From Sphingomonas sp. (GTDB lineage Bacteria; Pseudomonadota; Alphaproteobacteria; Sphingomonadales; Sphingomonadaceae), in assembly GCF_004799495.1 (NCBI RefSeq), contig NZ_SSMY01000006.1, forward strand, positions 62,001 through 126,000: 64,000 nucleotides of DNA, given 5' to 3'. A program made the position numbers and the translations under genes. The first letter of the stretch is position 1, and the number at the start of each line of letters is the position of its first letter. Shown piece after piece: positions 33,538-43,160 of the stretch. The notes below the pieces were generated by a model that ran no database searches, was not told the origin of the DNA, and saw only the letters and a program-made list of their open reading frames with translations.

Positions 33538-35753
33538 GATTTAGTCCTGGTCAGCATGGCGAGACCCCCCTCGCTCTGGTTTGTCGTCGTTGGTTCCCCA
33601 CCCTCATCGAGCAACGCGTCGAGCGCCGCCGTGTCGAACGCGATCGTGACGACCGTACCGCCGCCCGGGCGGTCGGCGAAGGCGATCGTGCCGCAATGTT
33701 CCTCGATGATCTTCTTGACGATCGCGAGGCCGAGGCCGGTGCCGCGCGCGCGCGTGGTCATGTACGGCTCGGCGATGCGGTCGCGCTCAAGCGGCAGGCC
33801 AATGCCATCGTCGGCGATCGTCACATTCGTCTGATGCTCGCCCGGTGTCAGCGTCACGATAACCTCGCCCGCCAACCCCTCGCCGCGCGCCTCGATCGCC
33901 TCGACCGCGTTCTTGACGATGTTGGTCAGCGCCTGCCCGATCTGGCGGCGGTCACACACCAAGGGCACCACGTCGGGCGCGTCGAGCGAGAATCGGATCG
34001 CCGGATGCGCGACCTCGTGTAGGAAGAGCGCCTGACGCGCGAGGTCGATCAGCGATTCCTCGTGGAACACCGGCTTGGGCATCCGTGCGAACGACGAAAA
34101 TTCGTCGACCATCCGGCGCAAGTCGCCGACCTGGCGGACGATCGTGTCGGTCAGTTGCCCGAAGATCGTGTCGCCCGCCTCGACCGTCTTGCCGTAACGC
34201 CGCTGGAGACGCTCCGCGGCCAGCTGGATCGGCGTCAGCGGGTTCTTGATCTCGTGCGCGATCCGCCGCGCGACGTCGGACCAGGCGGCGCGGCGCTGAT
34301 CGAGCAATTGCTGGGTGATGTCGTCGAAGGTCAGTACGCGGCCGTCATTGTCGGCGGTGATGCGCACCGCGAGCGTTCGCTTCTCCCCGCCCGCCGTCAG
34401 CTCGACGATCGACTCTCGCGTTTCCGCACCAAGCGTCTCGGCCAATTCGGGCGCGATTGTCGTCACCGGCGCGCCGACCGCGTCGCCCGCGTCGACGCGC
34501 AGCAACTCGGCGGCCGAAGCATTCATCAGCCGGATCGTCCCGTCGCTCGCTACCGAAATGACGCCCGCGCTGACCCCGGTCATCACCGCCTCGATCAGCG
34601 CGCGGCGGCGTTCCAGCGCCCCGGTCTGCTCTTCCAGCCGCCCGGTCATCGCGTTGAACGCATTGGCGAGCGTACCGACCTCGTCGTCGGTGCGCGGATC
34701 GGGCACGCGCGCGGTCAGGTCGCCGTCGGCGACGCGCCGCGCCGCGCCGACCAACTCGTTGACTGGCCGCACGAGGCGGTCGGCAACGACCAGGGCGATC
34801 CACACGGCGATCGCGATGATCAGCAACGATATGGCCAGCAATGCGGCATTGAACTGGAGCTGGATGGCGCGGGAACGCGCGCGCAGCCCATTGTAATCGG
34901 CGACGGTCTGGTTGGCGATAGTCAGGCGCTGCGCCATCTCCGCTGCGCCGCCCTCTCGCGTCGAATAAAGCAACATCGTGGTGCCGGGAATCGGAGTTAG
35001 CGAATAGGTTCGCTTGCTGTTGGTGCCACGCACCGGCAGTCCGGCGGCAATCTTCTTGATGTCTTCCGGCAGAATCCTGTCTTCGAACGAATCCGAATTG
35101 AGCACGCGATCGCGGAAAACGATCTTGCCATCAGCGTCGACCGAAAAGATCAGGGAATTGGATAGGCTGCGGCCAAGCACATCCCGCGCATAGGTGTCGT
35201 GGAATTCCGGACTACCGACTGTCCACTTGAGATCGAAAACCATCTTATGAACGTCGTTCGCCATGGCGACATTTTCGCGGTCGACATAGCTGAGCAGCTC
35301 ATCGTACGACGCCTCGGCGAGCGTCTTGCTATTGTCGATGACGCTGCGCATCCGGCCCGACGACCAGAAATCGGCGCCGTATTGAAACAGCAATGAGGCG
35401 ATGACCGCCAGCAAGACGGTAGGAACGCTGGCCAGGATCGAGAAAATCGCGACCAGGCGAACGTGGAGCTGAGCGCGCCCGCCGGCTTCGGATCGCGCTG
35501 CCCGCTGTTTGGCCAGCCGGCGACCGAACAGCACGATCAGGCTGCCACAACACGCCAGATTGGCCACAAGCAGGCCGGCGACGAGTGGAGGCGTCAACAG
35601 TTGCTGAGGCGCCTGACCGCTGCGGATAATTAAATAGGTTGCGACCGCGACGGCAATCGCCAGCGCGAGCAAACCAAGCTCGATCGCCGGGCTGATCGTC
35701 GGCCGCCGATCCCAGAAACGCGGGGTCTCGGCGCGGGTCGCCTCACCATTCAT
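33534..35753 (-). CDS. ntrY: Sensor histidine kinase NtrY
   Basis: 739 residues from the ATG at 35753; a GTG 39 bases upstream is the alternative. Three or four N-terminal membrane helices and a periplasmic sensor region (about 115-290) are followed by a HAMP domain (about 315-370), a PAS domain (about 380-490) and the kinase core. The H-box is [15 protein letters not shown]; the N-box is LTNIVKNAVEAI; G-boxes are DDGIGLP and GTGLGLAIVKK. It phosphorylates NtrX. It lies directly after ntrC in the same direction. Confidence 0.94.
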   Translation of the reverse strand: MNGEATRAETPRFWDRRPTISPAIELGLLALAIAVAVATYLIIRSGQAPQQLLTPPLVAGLLVANLACCGSLIVLFGRRLAKQRAARSEAGGRAQLHVRLVAIFSILASVPTVLLAVIASLLFQYGADFWSSGRMRSVIDNSKTLAEASYDELLSYVDRENVAMANDVHKMVFDLKWTVGSPEFHDTYARDVLGRSLSNSLIFSVDADGKIVFRDRVLNSDSFEDRILPEDIKKIAAGLPVRGTNSKRTYSLTPIPGTTMLLYSTREGGAAEMAQRLTIANQTVADYNGLRARSRAIQLQFNAALLAISLLIIAIAVWIALVVADRLVRPVNELVGAARRVADGDLTARVPDPRTDDEVGTLANAFNAMTGRLEEQTGALERRRALIEAVMTGVSAGVISVASDGTIRLMNASAAELLRVDAGDAVGAPVTTIAPELAETLGAETRESIVELTAGGEKRTLAVRITADNDGRVLTFDDITQQLLDQRRAAWSDVARRIAHEIKNPLTPIQLAAERLQRRYGKTVEAGDTIFGQLTDTIVRQVGDLRRMVDEFSSFARMPKPVFHEESLIDLARQALFLHEVAHPAIRFSLDAPDVVPLVCDRRQIGQALTNIVKNAVEAIEARGEGLAGEVIVTLTPGEHQTNVTIADDGIGLPLERDRIAEPYMTTRARGTGLGLAIVKKIIEEHCGTIAFADRPGGGTVVTIAFDTAALDALLDEGGEPTTTNQSEGGLAMLTRTKS

Positions 35754-35822
35754 CGTTGCAGGATTACAACGCCATTGTGGCGAGGAAAACACATAATTGC
35801 GGCCAGCCGTCGCGGCTCCGCC

Positions 35823-37253
35823 TCAATCCGTCGTACCGTCGGGGTCGATCCCAAGCGTATCGAGCCGCTTGCGCAGCGTATTGCGATTGATCCCCATCGC
35901 GCGCGCGGCGCGCAACTGGTTCCCGCCGTGGCGCGCGAGCATCGTTTCGATCAGCGGGCGTTCGACCTCGGCGATGATTCGTTCGTAGAGCGTGCCGTCG
36001 TCGATCCCGTGCGGATCGTCGCGCGCCAGGCGCTCGATGTGCGCGCGCACCGCAGAGTCGAGGCCAAGGTTGGTGGGCGTTGCCGGGCCGGGTGGCATGC
36101 CGAGGGTCACGCCAAGCTCGGCAGCGCCGATCACCTCGTCGCGGCTTAGCACCGCGAGCCGGCGCATGACGTTTTCGAGTTCGCGGACGTTGCCCGGCCA
36201 GTCGTGCGCTTCGAGCGCCAGCACCGCGGCCTCGGCGAGGCGCTTGCGCGGCAGCCCATGTTCCGCCGCGCGGTCGAGGAAATGGCGCGCGAGCAAGGCA
36301 ATGTCCTGGCGTCGTTCGCGCAACGCTGGCAGCGCCACCGGAACGACGTTCAGGCGATAGAACAGGTCCTCGCGGAACTGGCCCGACCGAACGAGCGAGT
36401 CGAGGTCGCGATTGGTCGCCGCGACGATCCGCACGTCGGCCTTAATCGTCCGCGTGCCGCCGACAGTGGTGAACTCGCCCGATTGCAGGACGCGCAACAG
36501 CCGCGTTTGCGCCTCGATCGGCATGTCGCCGATTTCGTCGAGGAACAGCGTGCCGCCGCTCGCCTGTTCGAAACGGCCCGCGCTGCGCGCCTGCGCCCCG
36601 GTGAAAGCGCCGCGTTCGTGCCCGAACAGCTCGGCCTCGATCAGCTCGCGCGGGATCGCCGCCATGTTGATCGCGAGGAACGGCGCGTCGCGGCGCGGGC
36701 CGAGGTCATGGATCGCGCGCGCCACCAATTCCTTGCCCGTCCCCGATTCGCCCGAGATCAGCACGGTCAGGTCGGTCGAAATCACCCGCGCGATGACGCG
36801 ATAGACGTCCTGCATCGCCGGCGAGCGCCCGATCAGCGGCAGCGCGCGATCCTCTGCATCGACCGTGTCGCCATCCCCTGGCCCCTGCCGCGCGAGCGCG
36901 CCATCGACCGCGCGGGTCAAATCGTCGAGATCGAACGGCTTGGGCAGATATTCGTACGCGCCCACCTCGGCCGCTCGCACCGCGGTGGTCAACGTGTTCT
37001 GCGCCGACAGCACGATCACCGCGAGCTGCGGATAAGCCTCGGCCAGCCCCGAGACCATGTCGAGCCCGTTGCCGTCGGGGAGCACGACGTCGCTGATCAC
37101 GACATCGGGCATCCTTGCGGCGAGCGCGCGGTTGAACTCGCCCAGGCTGGCGGCGGTCGTAACCGCATGCCCCGCCCGGCGCAGCGCGTGCGCAACGACG
37201 GTGCGGATCGCGGCATCGTCGTCGAGGACCAGTATAGTGCCCGTGCGGCTCAT
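35823..37253 (-). CDS. ntrC: Nitrogen regulator NtrC (sigma-54 activator)
   Basis: 476 residues. Receiver (1-120) with ILVLDDDAAIRT and the conserved Lys in LPKPFD. AAA+ domain (about 140-380) with GESGTGKE, an intact GAFTGA sigma-54 loop (HERGAFTGAQ) and GTLFLDEIGD. C-terminal Fis-type DNA-binding helix-turn-helix (NQLRAARAMGINRNTLRKRL). It activates nitrogen-assimilation promoters when phosphorylated by NtrB, whose gene overlaps its start by ATGA. The contrast with NtrX, which lacks GAFTGA, is clear. Confidence 0.96.
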   Translation of the reverse strand: MSRTGTILVLDDDAAIRTVVAHALRRAGHAVTTAASLGEFNRALAARMPDVVISDVVLPDGNGLDMVSGLAEAYPQLAVIVLSAQNTLTTAVRAAEVGAYEYLPKPFDLDDLTRAVDGALARQGPGDGDTVDAEDRALPLIGRSPAMQDVYRVIARVISTDLTVLISGESGTGKELVARAIHDLGPRRDAPFLAINMAAIPRELIEAELFGHERGAFTGAQARSAGRFEQASGGTLFLDEIGDMPIEAQTRLLRVLQSGEFTTVGGTRTIKADVRIVAATNRDLDSLVRSGQFREDLFYRLNVVPVALPALRERRQDIALLARHFLDRAAEHGLPRKRLAEAAVLALEAHDWPGNVRELENVMRRLAVLSRDEVIGAAELGVTLGMPPGPATPTNLGLDSAVRAHIERLARDDPHGIDDGTLYERIIAEVERPLIETMLARHGGNQLRAARAMGINRNTLRKRLDTLGIDPDGTTD

Positions 37254-38323
37254 TCACCCCTCGCCAGCAGGATGCGGAAAACGGTCATTTCGGGCGCCCC
37301 TTCGCGTGCATATTGCACCACCCCGCCCATGTCGCGGACGAGCTTGTCGACCAGCGCCAGGCCAAGCCCCTGCCCCTCCGGCTTGCCCGACACGAAGGGA
37401 TCGAACAGGTGATCGGCGATGTCGGCCGGTGCGCCCGGCCCGTTATCGATCACGCACAGTTCGATCGGCAAGGGACGACGGGCCTGACCCGGACCGGCAT
37501 CGACCGCTAGCCCGTGACGGTAGGCAGTACGGAGCAGAATGCGCGGCGCCTTGACGTCATCGAGCGCTTCTGCTGCGTTTTTCAACAGGTTGATCAGGAG
37601 CTGGAGCAGCGCATCGCGGTCGGCCAGCACCGGCGGCAGCGACGGGTCGAAGCTTTCCTCGATCGCGATCCCCTGTGCGAAACCGGCCTGCGCGACGCGC
37701 CGGGCATGGTCGAGCAAGGGATAGATGTTGCTCGCCCGCGGATTGAGCGGCCGCTGATCGGTGAAGTCCTGCATCTTGTCGATCAGCGCGGCGATGCGGT
37801 CGACCTCGTCGGTGATCAGCGTGGTCAGCTCGGGTCCCGCCCCCTCGCCCGCCAGCAATTGCGCCGCGCCGCGAATCCCCGACAACGGGTTCTTGATCTC
37901 GTGCGCCAGCATCGCCGCGGCACCGATCGCCGCGCGCGCACCGCCGCGCTCGGCCGACTGCCCGACGCGGCGCGACTCGCCCGACGGGTGCAGCGCGATC
38001 ACGCGCCAGCCCGGGCGGTCGGCGATCGGCGTCTCGTAATAATCGACCCGCAAGCGCCCGGTGCGCTCCGTCCCGATGTCGAAATCGAACGCCGACACCG
38101 CGCGACCCTGTTCGTCCCCCGCTCCGGGCGGCGACGTGAATATGGCAGCGAGCGGCAATCCCCGCATCGCGCGCTCGGACAAGTTCAGCAGCAATTCGCA
38201 CTCGCTATTGGCGTTGGCCACGTGCCCCGCCGGATCGATCACCAGGATCGCGATCGGCAACCCCGCGAACAGTTCCCCATAACTGGGGGCCTCAGGCGGC
38301 GGCGCGGTGTCGCCAGGGCGCAT
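37250..38323 (-). CDS. ntrB: Nitrogen-sensing histidine kinase NtrB
   Basis: 357 residues, soluble. An N-terminal PAS domain (about 14-115, with [17 protein letters not shown]) precedes the kinase core: H-box [16 protein letters not shown]-box [12 protein letters not shown], and G-boxes DNGPG and [11 protein letters not shown]. It phosphorylates or dephosphorylates NtrC according to PII state. The ATG at 38323 lies inside the end of dusB (32-base overlap); the frame is open further upstream but that part is in dusB and not PAS-like. Order dusB-ntrB-ntrC-ntrY-ntrX is typical for Alphaproteobacteria. Confidence 0.95.
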   Translation of the reverse strand: MRPGDTAPPPEAPSYGELFAGLPIAILVIDPAGHVANANSECELLLNLSERAMRGLPLAAIFTSPPGAGDEQGRAVSAFDFDIGTERTGRLRVDYYETPIADRPGWRVIALHPSGESRRVGQSAERGGARAAIGAAAMLAHEIKNPLSGIRGAAQLLAGEGAGPELTTLITDEVDRIAALIDKMQDFTDQRPLNPRASNIYPLLDHARRVAQAGFAQGIAIEESFDPSLPPVLADRDALLQLLINLLKNAAEALDDVKAPRILLRTAYRHGLAVDAGPGQARRPLPIELCVIDNGPGAPADIADHLFDPFVSGKPEGQGLGLALVDKLVRDMGGVVQYAREGAPEMTVFRILLARGE

Positions 38324-39290
38324 AGAATTCGGCCAGCATCGCCTTGACCCGGTGGGGGTCCGCTTCCTGATTGACGGTGTTGCGGAACGCCGCCGAGCCA
38401 TCGAGCCCCTTGGTGTACCAGCCGATATGCTTGCGCATCATATTGACGCCGACTTCGTTGCCGTAATGCGACAGCATCTCGTCGTAATGCCCTGCGATCA
38501 CGTCATATTGCTCGCCGATCGTCGGGTCGTCGATGCGGCGACCCGACGAAAGGTGCGCCATCACCTGGTTGAGCAACCACGGCCGGCCGTACGACCCACG
38601 GCCGATCATCACGCCGTCCGCGCCGGACTGTTCGAGCGCGGTATCGGCGTCCTGTGGCGAGCAAATGTCGCCGTTGACGATCACCGGGATGCTGACCGCA
38701 TTCTTGACCGAGCGCACGAACGCCCAATCCGCCTCGCCCTTGTACATCTGGTTGCGCGTGCGGCCGTGGACGGTGACCATCTGGCACCCGATGTCCTGCG
38801 CGATCCGCGCGAGCTCGGGCGCGTTGAGGCTGTCGTGATCCCAGCCCATCCGCATCTTGAGCGTGACCGGCACCTTCACCGCCTTCACGCACGCCTCGAC
38901 GATCGCGCGCGCGAGCTTCAGGTCGCGCATCAGCGCCGACCCCGCATCGCCGTTGGTCACCTTGCGTACCGGGCAACCCATGTTGATGTCGACGATCGCC
39001 GCGCCCTTGTCCTCTGCCAGCTTCGCCGCCTCGCCCATTTCGTAGGGCGTGCAGCCGACCAGCTGCATCGACACCGGCTCCTCGATCGCATCCCACATCG
39101 CCTTCTGGATCGATTGGCGCGTCTCGCGGATCGCGGCCTGGCTAGCGATCATTTCCGTCACGTTGAGCCCCGAGCCGAAGCGCCGCACGAGCCGACGGAA
39201 CGGCAAGTCGCTCACACCGGTCATGGGCGCGAGGATCACGGGGGTCTCGATCCGGACCGGACCGACCTGGATGGGGGCGAGTTTGCTCAT
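38292..39290 (-). CDS. dusB: tRNA-dihydrouridine synthase DusB (NifR3)
   Basis: 332 residues. FMN-dependent enzyme that reduces uridine to dihydrouridine in tRNA. Signatures: [13 protein letters not shown] near 20-32, the catalytic Cys in NMGCPVRKV (about 101-109), KMRMGWD (about 140-146) and [10 protein letters not shown] (about 169-178), with the phosphate-binding [16 protein letters not shown] at 39290 is chosen; upstream codons are not conserved-looking. It heads the ntr block and is divergent from ispDF, with 77 bases between. Confidence 0.95.
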   Translation of the reverse strand: MSKLAPIQVGPVRIETPVILAPMTGVSDLPFRRLVRRFGSGLNVTEMIASQAAIRETRQSIQKAMWDAIEEPVSMQLVGCTPYEMGEAAKLAEDKGAAIVDINMGCPVRKVTNGDAGSALMRDLKLARAIVEACVKAVKVPVTLKMRMGWDHDSLNAPELARIAQDIGCQMVTVHGRTRNQMYKGEADWAFVRSVKNAVSIPVIVNGDICSPQDADTALEQSGADGVMIGRGSYGRPWLLNQVMAHLSSGRRIDDPTIGEQYDVIAGHYDEMLSHYGNEVGVNMMRKHIGWYTKGLDGSAAFRNTVNQEADPHRVKAMLAEFYAPWRHRAAA

Positions 39291-39367
39291 GTGCCTAAAA
39301 TTTGAGCAGCGCCTAGCGGATCGGGTTGCGGCTGGCAAGGTTTGCGCGCCTGCGCTAGGCGCTCGGC

Positions 39368-40483
39368 ATGGGTTCGACTGACACCGTTGCGCTGATCGTA
39401 GCCGCCGGCAAAGGCGAGCGCGCTGGGGGCGATGTGCCCAAACAGTTCCAGTTACTCGGCGGGCTGCCGCTGGTCGAACATGCGCGTCGGGCGTTGGCGA
39501 CGCATCCGGAGATCGATCGCGTCGTCACCGTCATTGCGGAAGACCGGTCGGTCGAGGGCGAGAGCGTTGCAGGCGGCGCGACCCGGCGGGAATCAGTGCG
39601 TAATGGGCTGACGGCAATTGGTGATGCGAAGCGCGTGCTGATCCACGATGCGGCGCGTCCGCTGGTGCCGAGCGCGGTGATCGATCGGCTGTTGGCCGCA
39701 CTCGATCGCCAAAAGGGTGCCGTCCCTACCCTTCCAGTCACGGATACGCTAGCCGCAACCGGCGACGCGCTGGGCGACGTCGCTGATCGCTCAGCTCTAG
39801 TGCGTGTGCAAACCCCGCAAGCGTTCGACTTCGCTGCGATCCTCGCCGCGCACCGGGCATGGCCGGCGGGCGAGGAAGCAACCGACGATGCCCAGATCCT
39901 TCGCCGTGCCGGCCATGATGTAGCGATGGTCGCGGGCGATCCGATGCTCGACAAGATCACCTATCCTGGCGACATCGCACTCGCCGAGGCTCGATTGGGG
40001 GCAATGATGCGCGTCCGGACGGCAAGCGGCTACGACGTCCACCGGCTGGTCGCGGGCGAACAGTTGTGGCTGGGCGGCGTCCTGATCCCGCACGACAAGG
40101 GGCTGTCGGGGCACAGCGATGCCGATGTTGCGCTCCATGCGATCACCGATGCGGTGCTGGGCACGATCGCGGCGGGCGATATCGGGACACATTTCCCGCC
40201 GAGCGACCCGCAATGGCGCGGCGCGGAATCGGGGCAATTCCTCCAGCACGCCGCGTCGCTGGTCGCGGCGCATGGCGGCGTGATCGATTTCGTCGACCTG
40301 ACGATTATTTGCGAAGCGCCGAAGATCGGACCGTCGCGCGAGCCGATCCGGGATCGCATCGCCGCGCTGTTGGGGCTTGCGCCGAACCAAATTAGCGTCA
40401 AGGCGACCACCACCGAACGGCTGGGCTTCACCGGCCGTGGCGAGGGGATCGCTGCACAAGCGGTCGTAACGGTTAGGGTGTAA
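39368..40483 (+). CDS. ispDF: Fused IspD-IspF, MEP-pathway enzyme
   Basis: 371 residues with two enzymes in one chain. Residues 1-210 are IspD (MEP cytidylyltransferase): [11 protein letters not shown] and DAARPL with VQTPQAF. Residues about 215-371 are IspF (2-C-methyl-D-erythritol 2,4-cyclodiphosphate synthase): SGYDVHRL with metal-binding Asp and His, [24 protein letters not shown] and [16 protein letters not shown]. The fusion is common in Alphaproteobacteria. It works after Dxr (13624-14781) toward isopentenyl diphosphate. pncC starts 10 bases downstream. Confidence 0.96.
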   Translation: MGSTDTVALIVAAGKGERAGGDVPKQFQLLGGLPLVEHARRALATHPEIDRVVTVIAEDRSVEGESVAGGATRRESVRNGLTAIGDAKRVLIHDAARPLVPSAVIDRLLAALDRQKGAVPTLPVTDTLAATGDALGDVADRSALVRVQTPQAFDFAAILAAHRAWPAGEEATDDAQILRRAGHDVAMVAGDPMLDKITYPGDIALAEARLGAMMRVRTASGYDVHRLVAGEQLWLGGVLIPHDKGLSGHSDADVALHAITDAVLGTIAAGDIGTHFPPSDPQWRGAESGQFLQHAASLVAAHGGVIDFVDLTIICEAPKIGPSREPIRDRIAALLGLAPNQISVKATTTERLGFTGRGEGIAAQAVVTVRV

Positions 40484-40493
40484 GGGCGTCCAG

Positions 40494-41018
40494 GTGAGTA
40501 TCGATACCGTCTTGCCGGCCGAACTGGTCGACGCCGCGCGGCGCGTGGTCGAGGCGAACCGCGCGCTCGGCCGCAGATTCGCGCTCGCCGAAAGCTGCAC
40601 TGGCGGACTGGTGGCGGCGGCGATCACCGAGATTCCGGGATCGTCTGAGGTGCTGCTCGGCGCGATCGTGACCTATTCGAACGACGCGAAGCACGGCCTG
40701 CTCAAGGTCAGCCACGACGTGCTCGACACGTTCGGGGCGGTGTCGATCGCGACCGCGTGGAGCATGGCGCAGGGCGCGCTCGCGGTGACCGACGCCGATG
40801 TGGCGGTGGCAATTACCGGTGTCGCGGGGCCCGGCGGGGGCAGCGACAAGAAACCGGTCGGCACGGTCGTGTTCGCCCGTGCCGAGCGCGATACCGATCC
40901 GTCCGACGTGCATGCCGACCGCAAGGATTTCGGCGACCTGGGGCGCGGCGGGGTGCGGCTTCAGGCAGCGCTGTGCGCGCTCGAACTGCTGATGCCGCGC
41001 GAGTCGGACGGCGAGTAG
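40494..41018 (+). CDS. pncC: Nicotinamide-nucleotide amidohydrolase PncC (CinA C-terminal domain)
   Basis: 174 residues, GTG start with a CCAGGTGA context. It is the stand-alone CinA C-terminal domain, with the active-site segment FALAESCTGGLVAAAI (about 28-43), AIVTYSNDAKHGLL and GVAGPGGGSDKKPVGTVVFA. The enzyme deamidates nicotinamide mononucleotide, salvaging NAD breakdown products. Its last 58 bases overlap the convergent COQ10-like gene, which is a long tail overlap for this window. Confidence 0.92.
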   Translation: MSIDTVLPAELVDAARRVVEANRALGRRFALAESCTGGLVAAAITEIPGSSEVLLGAIVTYSNDAKHGLLKVSHDVLDTFGAVSIATAWSMAQGALAVTDADVAVAITGVAGPGGGSDKKPVGTVVFARAERDTDPSDVHADRKDFGDLGRGGVRLQAALCALELLMPRESDGE

Positions 41019-41437
41019 AGCGCCGCGGCGCGCTCCTCGAACGCGCCAATCATCTTCCTGAGCGCCTGACCGAAGACCTGTCCGGCCATCATCTCGAACA
41101 CGCGATTCTTGAACGCGAAGTCGACGGCGAAATCGACGTCGCACCCGCCGGGCGCCGCGCGAAACGCCCAGTCGTTGGTAAGGTATTTGAGCGGGCCGTC
41201 GAGGTAATCGACATGGATGGTGGCCGGCCGGGCTTTCTGCACCTTCGACGTGAAGGTCTCGCGCAATCCCTTGAACCCGACGATCAGGTCGGCGACCATT
41301 TCGGTCGGACTGTTTGCGCGGATGCGAACCGCGGCAACCCAGGGCAGGAAATCGGCATAGCTGCCGACGTCGGCCACCAGATCGAACATCTGCTCCGGCG
41401 TATAGGGAAGCCGCCGCGTCTCAGCGTGTCTGGGCAA
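40961..41437 (-). CDS. COQ10/RatA-like START-domain protein
   Basis: 158 residues with a START/polyketide-cyclase fold: the [22 protein letters not shown] opening is diagnostic of the COQ10/RatA group. Family members bind ubiquinone or other lipids and are needed for normal respiration; E. coli RatA was also described as a toxin blocking ribosome assembly. With lipA directly upstream (17-base overlap) and not an antitoxin, a respiratory role is more likely. The C-terminal 15 residues are Ser-rich and lie within the overlap with pncC. Confidence 0.88.
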   Translation of the reverse strand: MPRHAETRRLPYTPEQMFDLVADVGSYADFLPWVAAVRIRANSPTEMVADLIVGFKGLRETFTSKVQKARPATIHVDYLDGPLKYLTNDWAFRAAPGGCDVDFAVDFAFKNRVFEMMAGQVFGQALRKMIGAFEERAAALYSPSDSRGISSSSAHSAA

Positions 41438-42344
41438 TCTTCGCGTCCCGCGCCGCCTTCATCTTCGCGAAATCGTCGCCCGCGTGATAGCTCGACCTGG
41501 TCAACGGCGAGCTCGCGACCAGCAGGAAGCCTTTCGCGCGCGCGATCGCGGCATAGGCGTCGAACGCCTGCGGGCTGACGAAATCCATCACCTTGGTGTG
41601 GCGTGGCGTCGGCTGGAGGTACTGCCCCATCGTCAGGAAATCGACGTCGGCGGAGCGCATGTCGTCCATCACCTGGTGCACTTCAAGCCGCTCCTCGCCC
41701 AACCCGAGCATCACGCCCGATTTGGTGAAGATCGACGGATCGTGGCTTTTGACGCTCTCCAGCAGCCGCAGCGACGCGTAATATCGCGCGCCGGGGCGGA
41801 TCGTCGGATAAAGCCGCGGCACCGTCTCGAGGTTGTGGTTATAGACATCGGGCCGCGCGGCGACGATCGATTCGACGGCTGCCTGCGCCTTGTTGCGGAA
41901 ATCGGGCGTCAGGATCTCGATCGTCGTGTTGGGCGTGTTGCGGCGGAGCGCCTCGATTACCTTCACGAACTGGCTGGCACCACCATCGGGCAGATCGTCG
42001 CGGTCGACCGACGTCACCACGATATGCTCCAGCCCCAGTTCCGCCGCGGCGACCGCTACATGTTCGGGCTCGAGCGGATCGACCGCACGCGGCATCCCCG
42101 TCTTGACGTTGCAGAACGCGCAGGCGCGCGTGCAGGTGTCGCCCAGGATCATCACCGTGGCGTGCTTCTTGGTCCAGCATTCGCCGATGTTCGGGCACGC
42201 CGCCTCCTCGCACACTGTCGCCAGGTTGAGCCGGCGCATCAGCGCCTTGGTCTCGGCGAACGCGGTGCCGCCCGGCGCCTTGACGCGGATCCAGTCGGGC
42301 TTGCGCTGGCGCGGCTCGCGAGCGACGGGCGAAATCTCGTTCAT
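41421..42344 (-). CDS. lipA: Lipoyl synthase
   Basis: 307 residues from ATG at 42344. Radical-SAM enzyme that inserts two sulfurs into octanoyl groups on lipoate-dependent enzymes. The auxiliary cluster cysteines are in [15 protein letters not shown], the radical-SAM triad is CTRACAFCN, and the conserved C-terminal [10 protein letters not shown] is present. An in-frame start 36 bases upstream would overlap the divergent carbonic anhydrase start more closely. Its stop overlaps the COQ10-like gene start. Confidence 0.96.
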   Translation of the reverse strand: MNEISPVAREPRQRKPDWIRVKAPGGTAFAETKALMRRLNLATVCEEAACPNIGECWTKKHATVMILGDTCTRACAFCNVKTGMPRAVDPLEPEHVAVAAAELGLEHIVVTSVDRDDLPDGGASQFVKVIEALRRNTPNTTIEILTPDFRNKAQAAVESIVAARPDVYNHNLETVPRLYPTIRPGARYYASLRLLESVKSHDPSIFTKSGVMLGLGEERLEVHQVMDDMRSADVDFLTMGQYLQPTPRHTKVMDFVSPQAFDAYAAIARAKGFLLVASSPLTRSSYHAGDDFAKMKAARDAKIAQTR

Positions 42345-42409
42345 GCGGCGCAGATAGCGATCCGTGCGTTGGGTTGCCACCCCTTCCCGTGCTTGGCAGA
42401 GACGAACCC

Positions 42410-43039
42410 ATGACCGACTTCACCGACCTGATCGACGGCTACCACCGCTTCCGCACCAGCGAATATCGCCGCCACCGCGAGCGTTGGGACGAGTTGAGCG
42501 AAGGCCAGAGCCCGCGCGTCATGGTGATCGCCTGCTCGGACAGCCGGGTCGATCCGGCGCAGATCTTCGACACCGTGCCCGGCGAGATTTTCACCGTGCG
42601 CAACATCGCCAACCTGGTCCCGCCGTTCGAGACCGGCGGCGGGCGGCACGGTGTGTCGGCGGCGCTTGAATTTGCGGTCAACCAGCTCGAAGTGCCCGAG
42701 ATTGTGGTGATGGGTCATGGCTCGTGCGGCGGCGTCGCGGCATCGCTATCCAAGCGATTCGAAGGCGCAGCACCTGGGGATGGCGGGTTCATCGGCCATT
42801 GGGTCGACATTCTCGATGAAGCGCGCGATCGGATCGTCGCCGACCTAGGGACAGGTCCGGAGGCGGTGCGCGCGCTCGAGCTGGAGACGGTACGCGTATC
42901 CTTGCGCAATCTGCTCACCTTCCCGCAGATCGAAAAACGCGTCGCGGCGGGCAAGCTCAAGTTGAAAGGCGCTTATTTCGCGATCGCGGAAGGCGTGCTC
43001 TACGTCATGGACGAAGCGGGCGAGTTCGCGCCGGCCTGA
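42410..43039 (+). CDS. Beta-class carbonic anhydrase
   Basis: 209 residues. Zinc ligands are visible: Cys in [11 protein letters not shown] (about 38-48), His and Cys in [10 protein letters not shown] (about 98-107), with the Asp-Arg dyad in SDSR. It interconverts CO2 and bicarbonate, supplying carboxylases. ATG at 42410 is chosen; an upstream CTG/ATG-less extension lacks a binding site. It is divergent from lipA and followed by a 121-base gap before the convergent flavoprotein. Confidence 0.95.
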   Translation: MTDFTDLIDGYHRFRTSEYRRHRERWDELSEGQSPRVMVIACSDSRVDPAQIFDTVPGEIFTVRNIANLVPPFETGGGRHGVSAALEFAVNQLEVPEIVVMGHGSCGGVAASLSKRFEGAAPGDGGFIGHWVDILDEARDRIVADLGTGPEAVRALELETVRVSLRNLLTFPQIEKRVAAGKLKLKGAYFAIAEGVLYVMDEAGEFAPA

Positions 43040-43160
43040 GCGGCGGAAGTTGACACTAGATTTACACTATCGCGGTCGTTTGGTCGGGCGCATGCCGCTG
43101 GTTCTGGCGGATGTCGGCACTGGCAGGTGTGTCAGACGAAATCCAACATTTCCAGTAGAT

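Noticed and set aside
31621..33834. 737-codon open frame on the plus strand
   Set aside because: It runs across hfq, ntrX and part of ntrY on the opposite strand. All three are real by motif, so the frame is a shadow.
40961..41437. COQ10-like protein as the toxin of a toxin-antitoxin pair (RatA)
   Set aside because: No RatB-like partner is adjacent; neighbours are lipA and pncC. A lipid/quinone role fits better.
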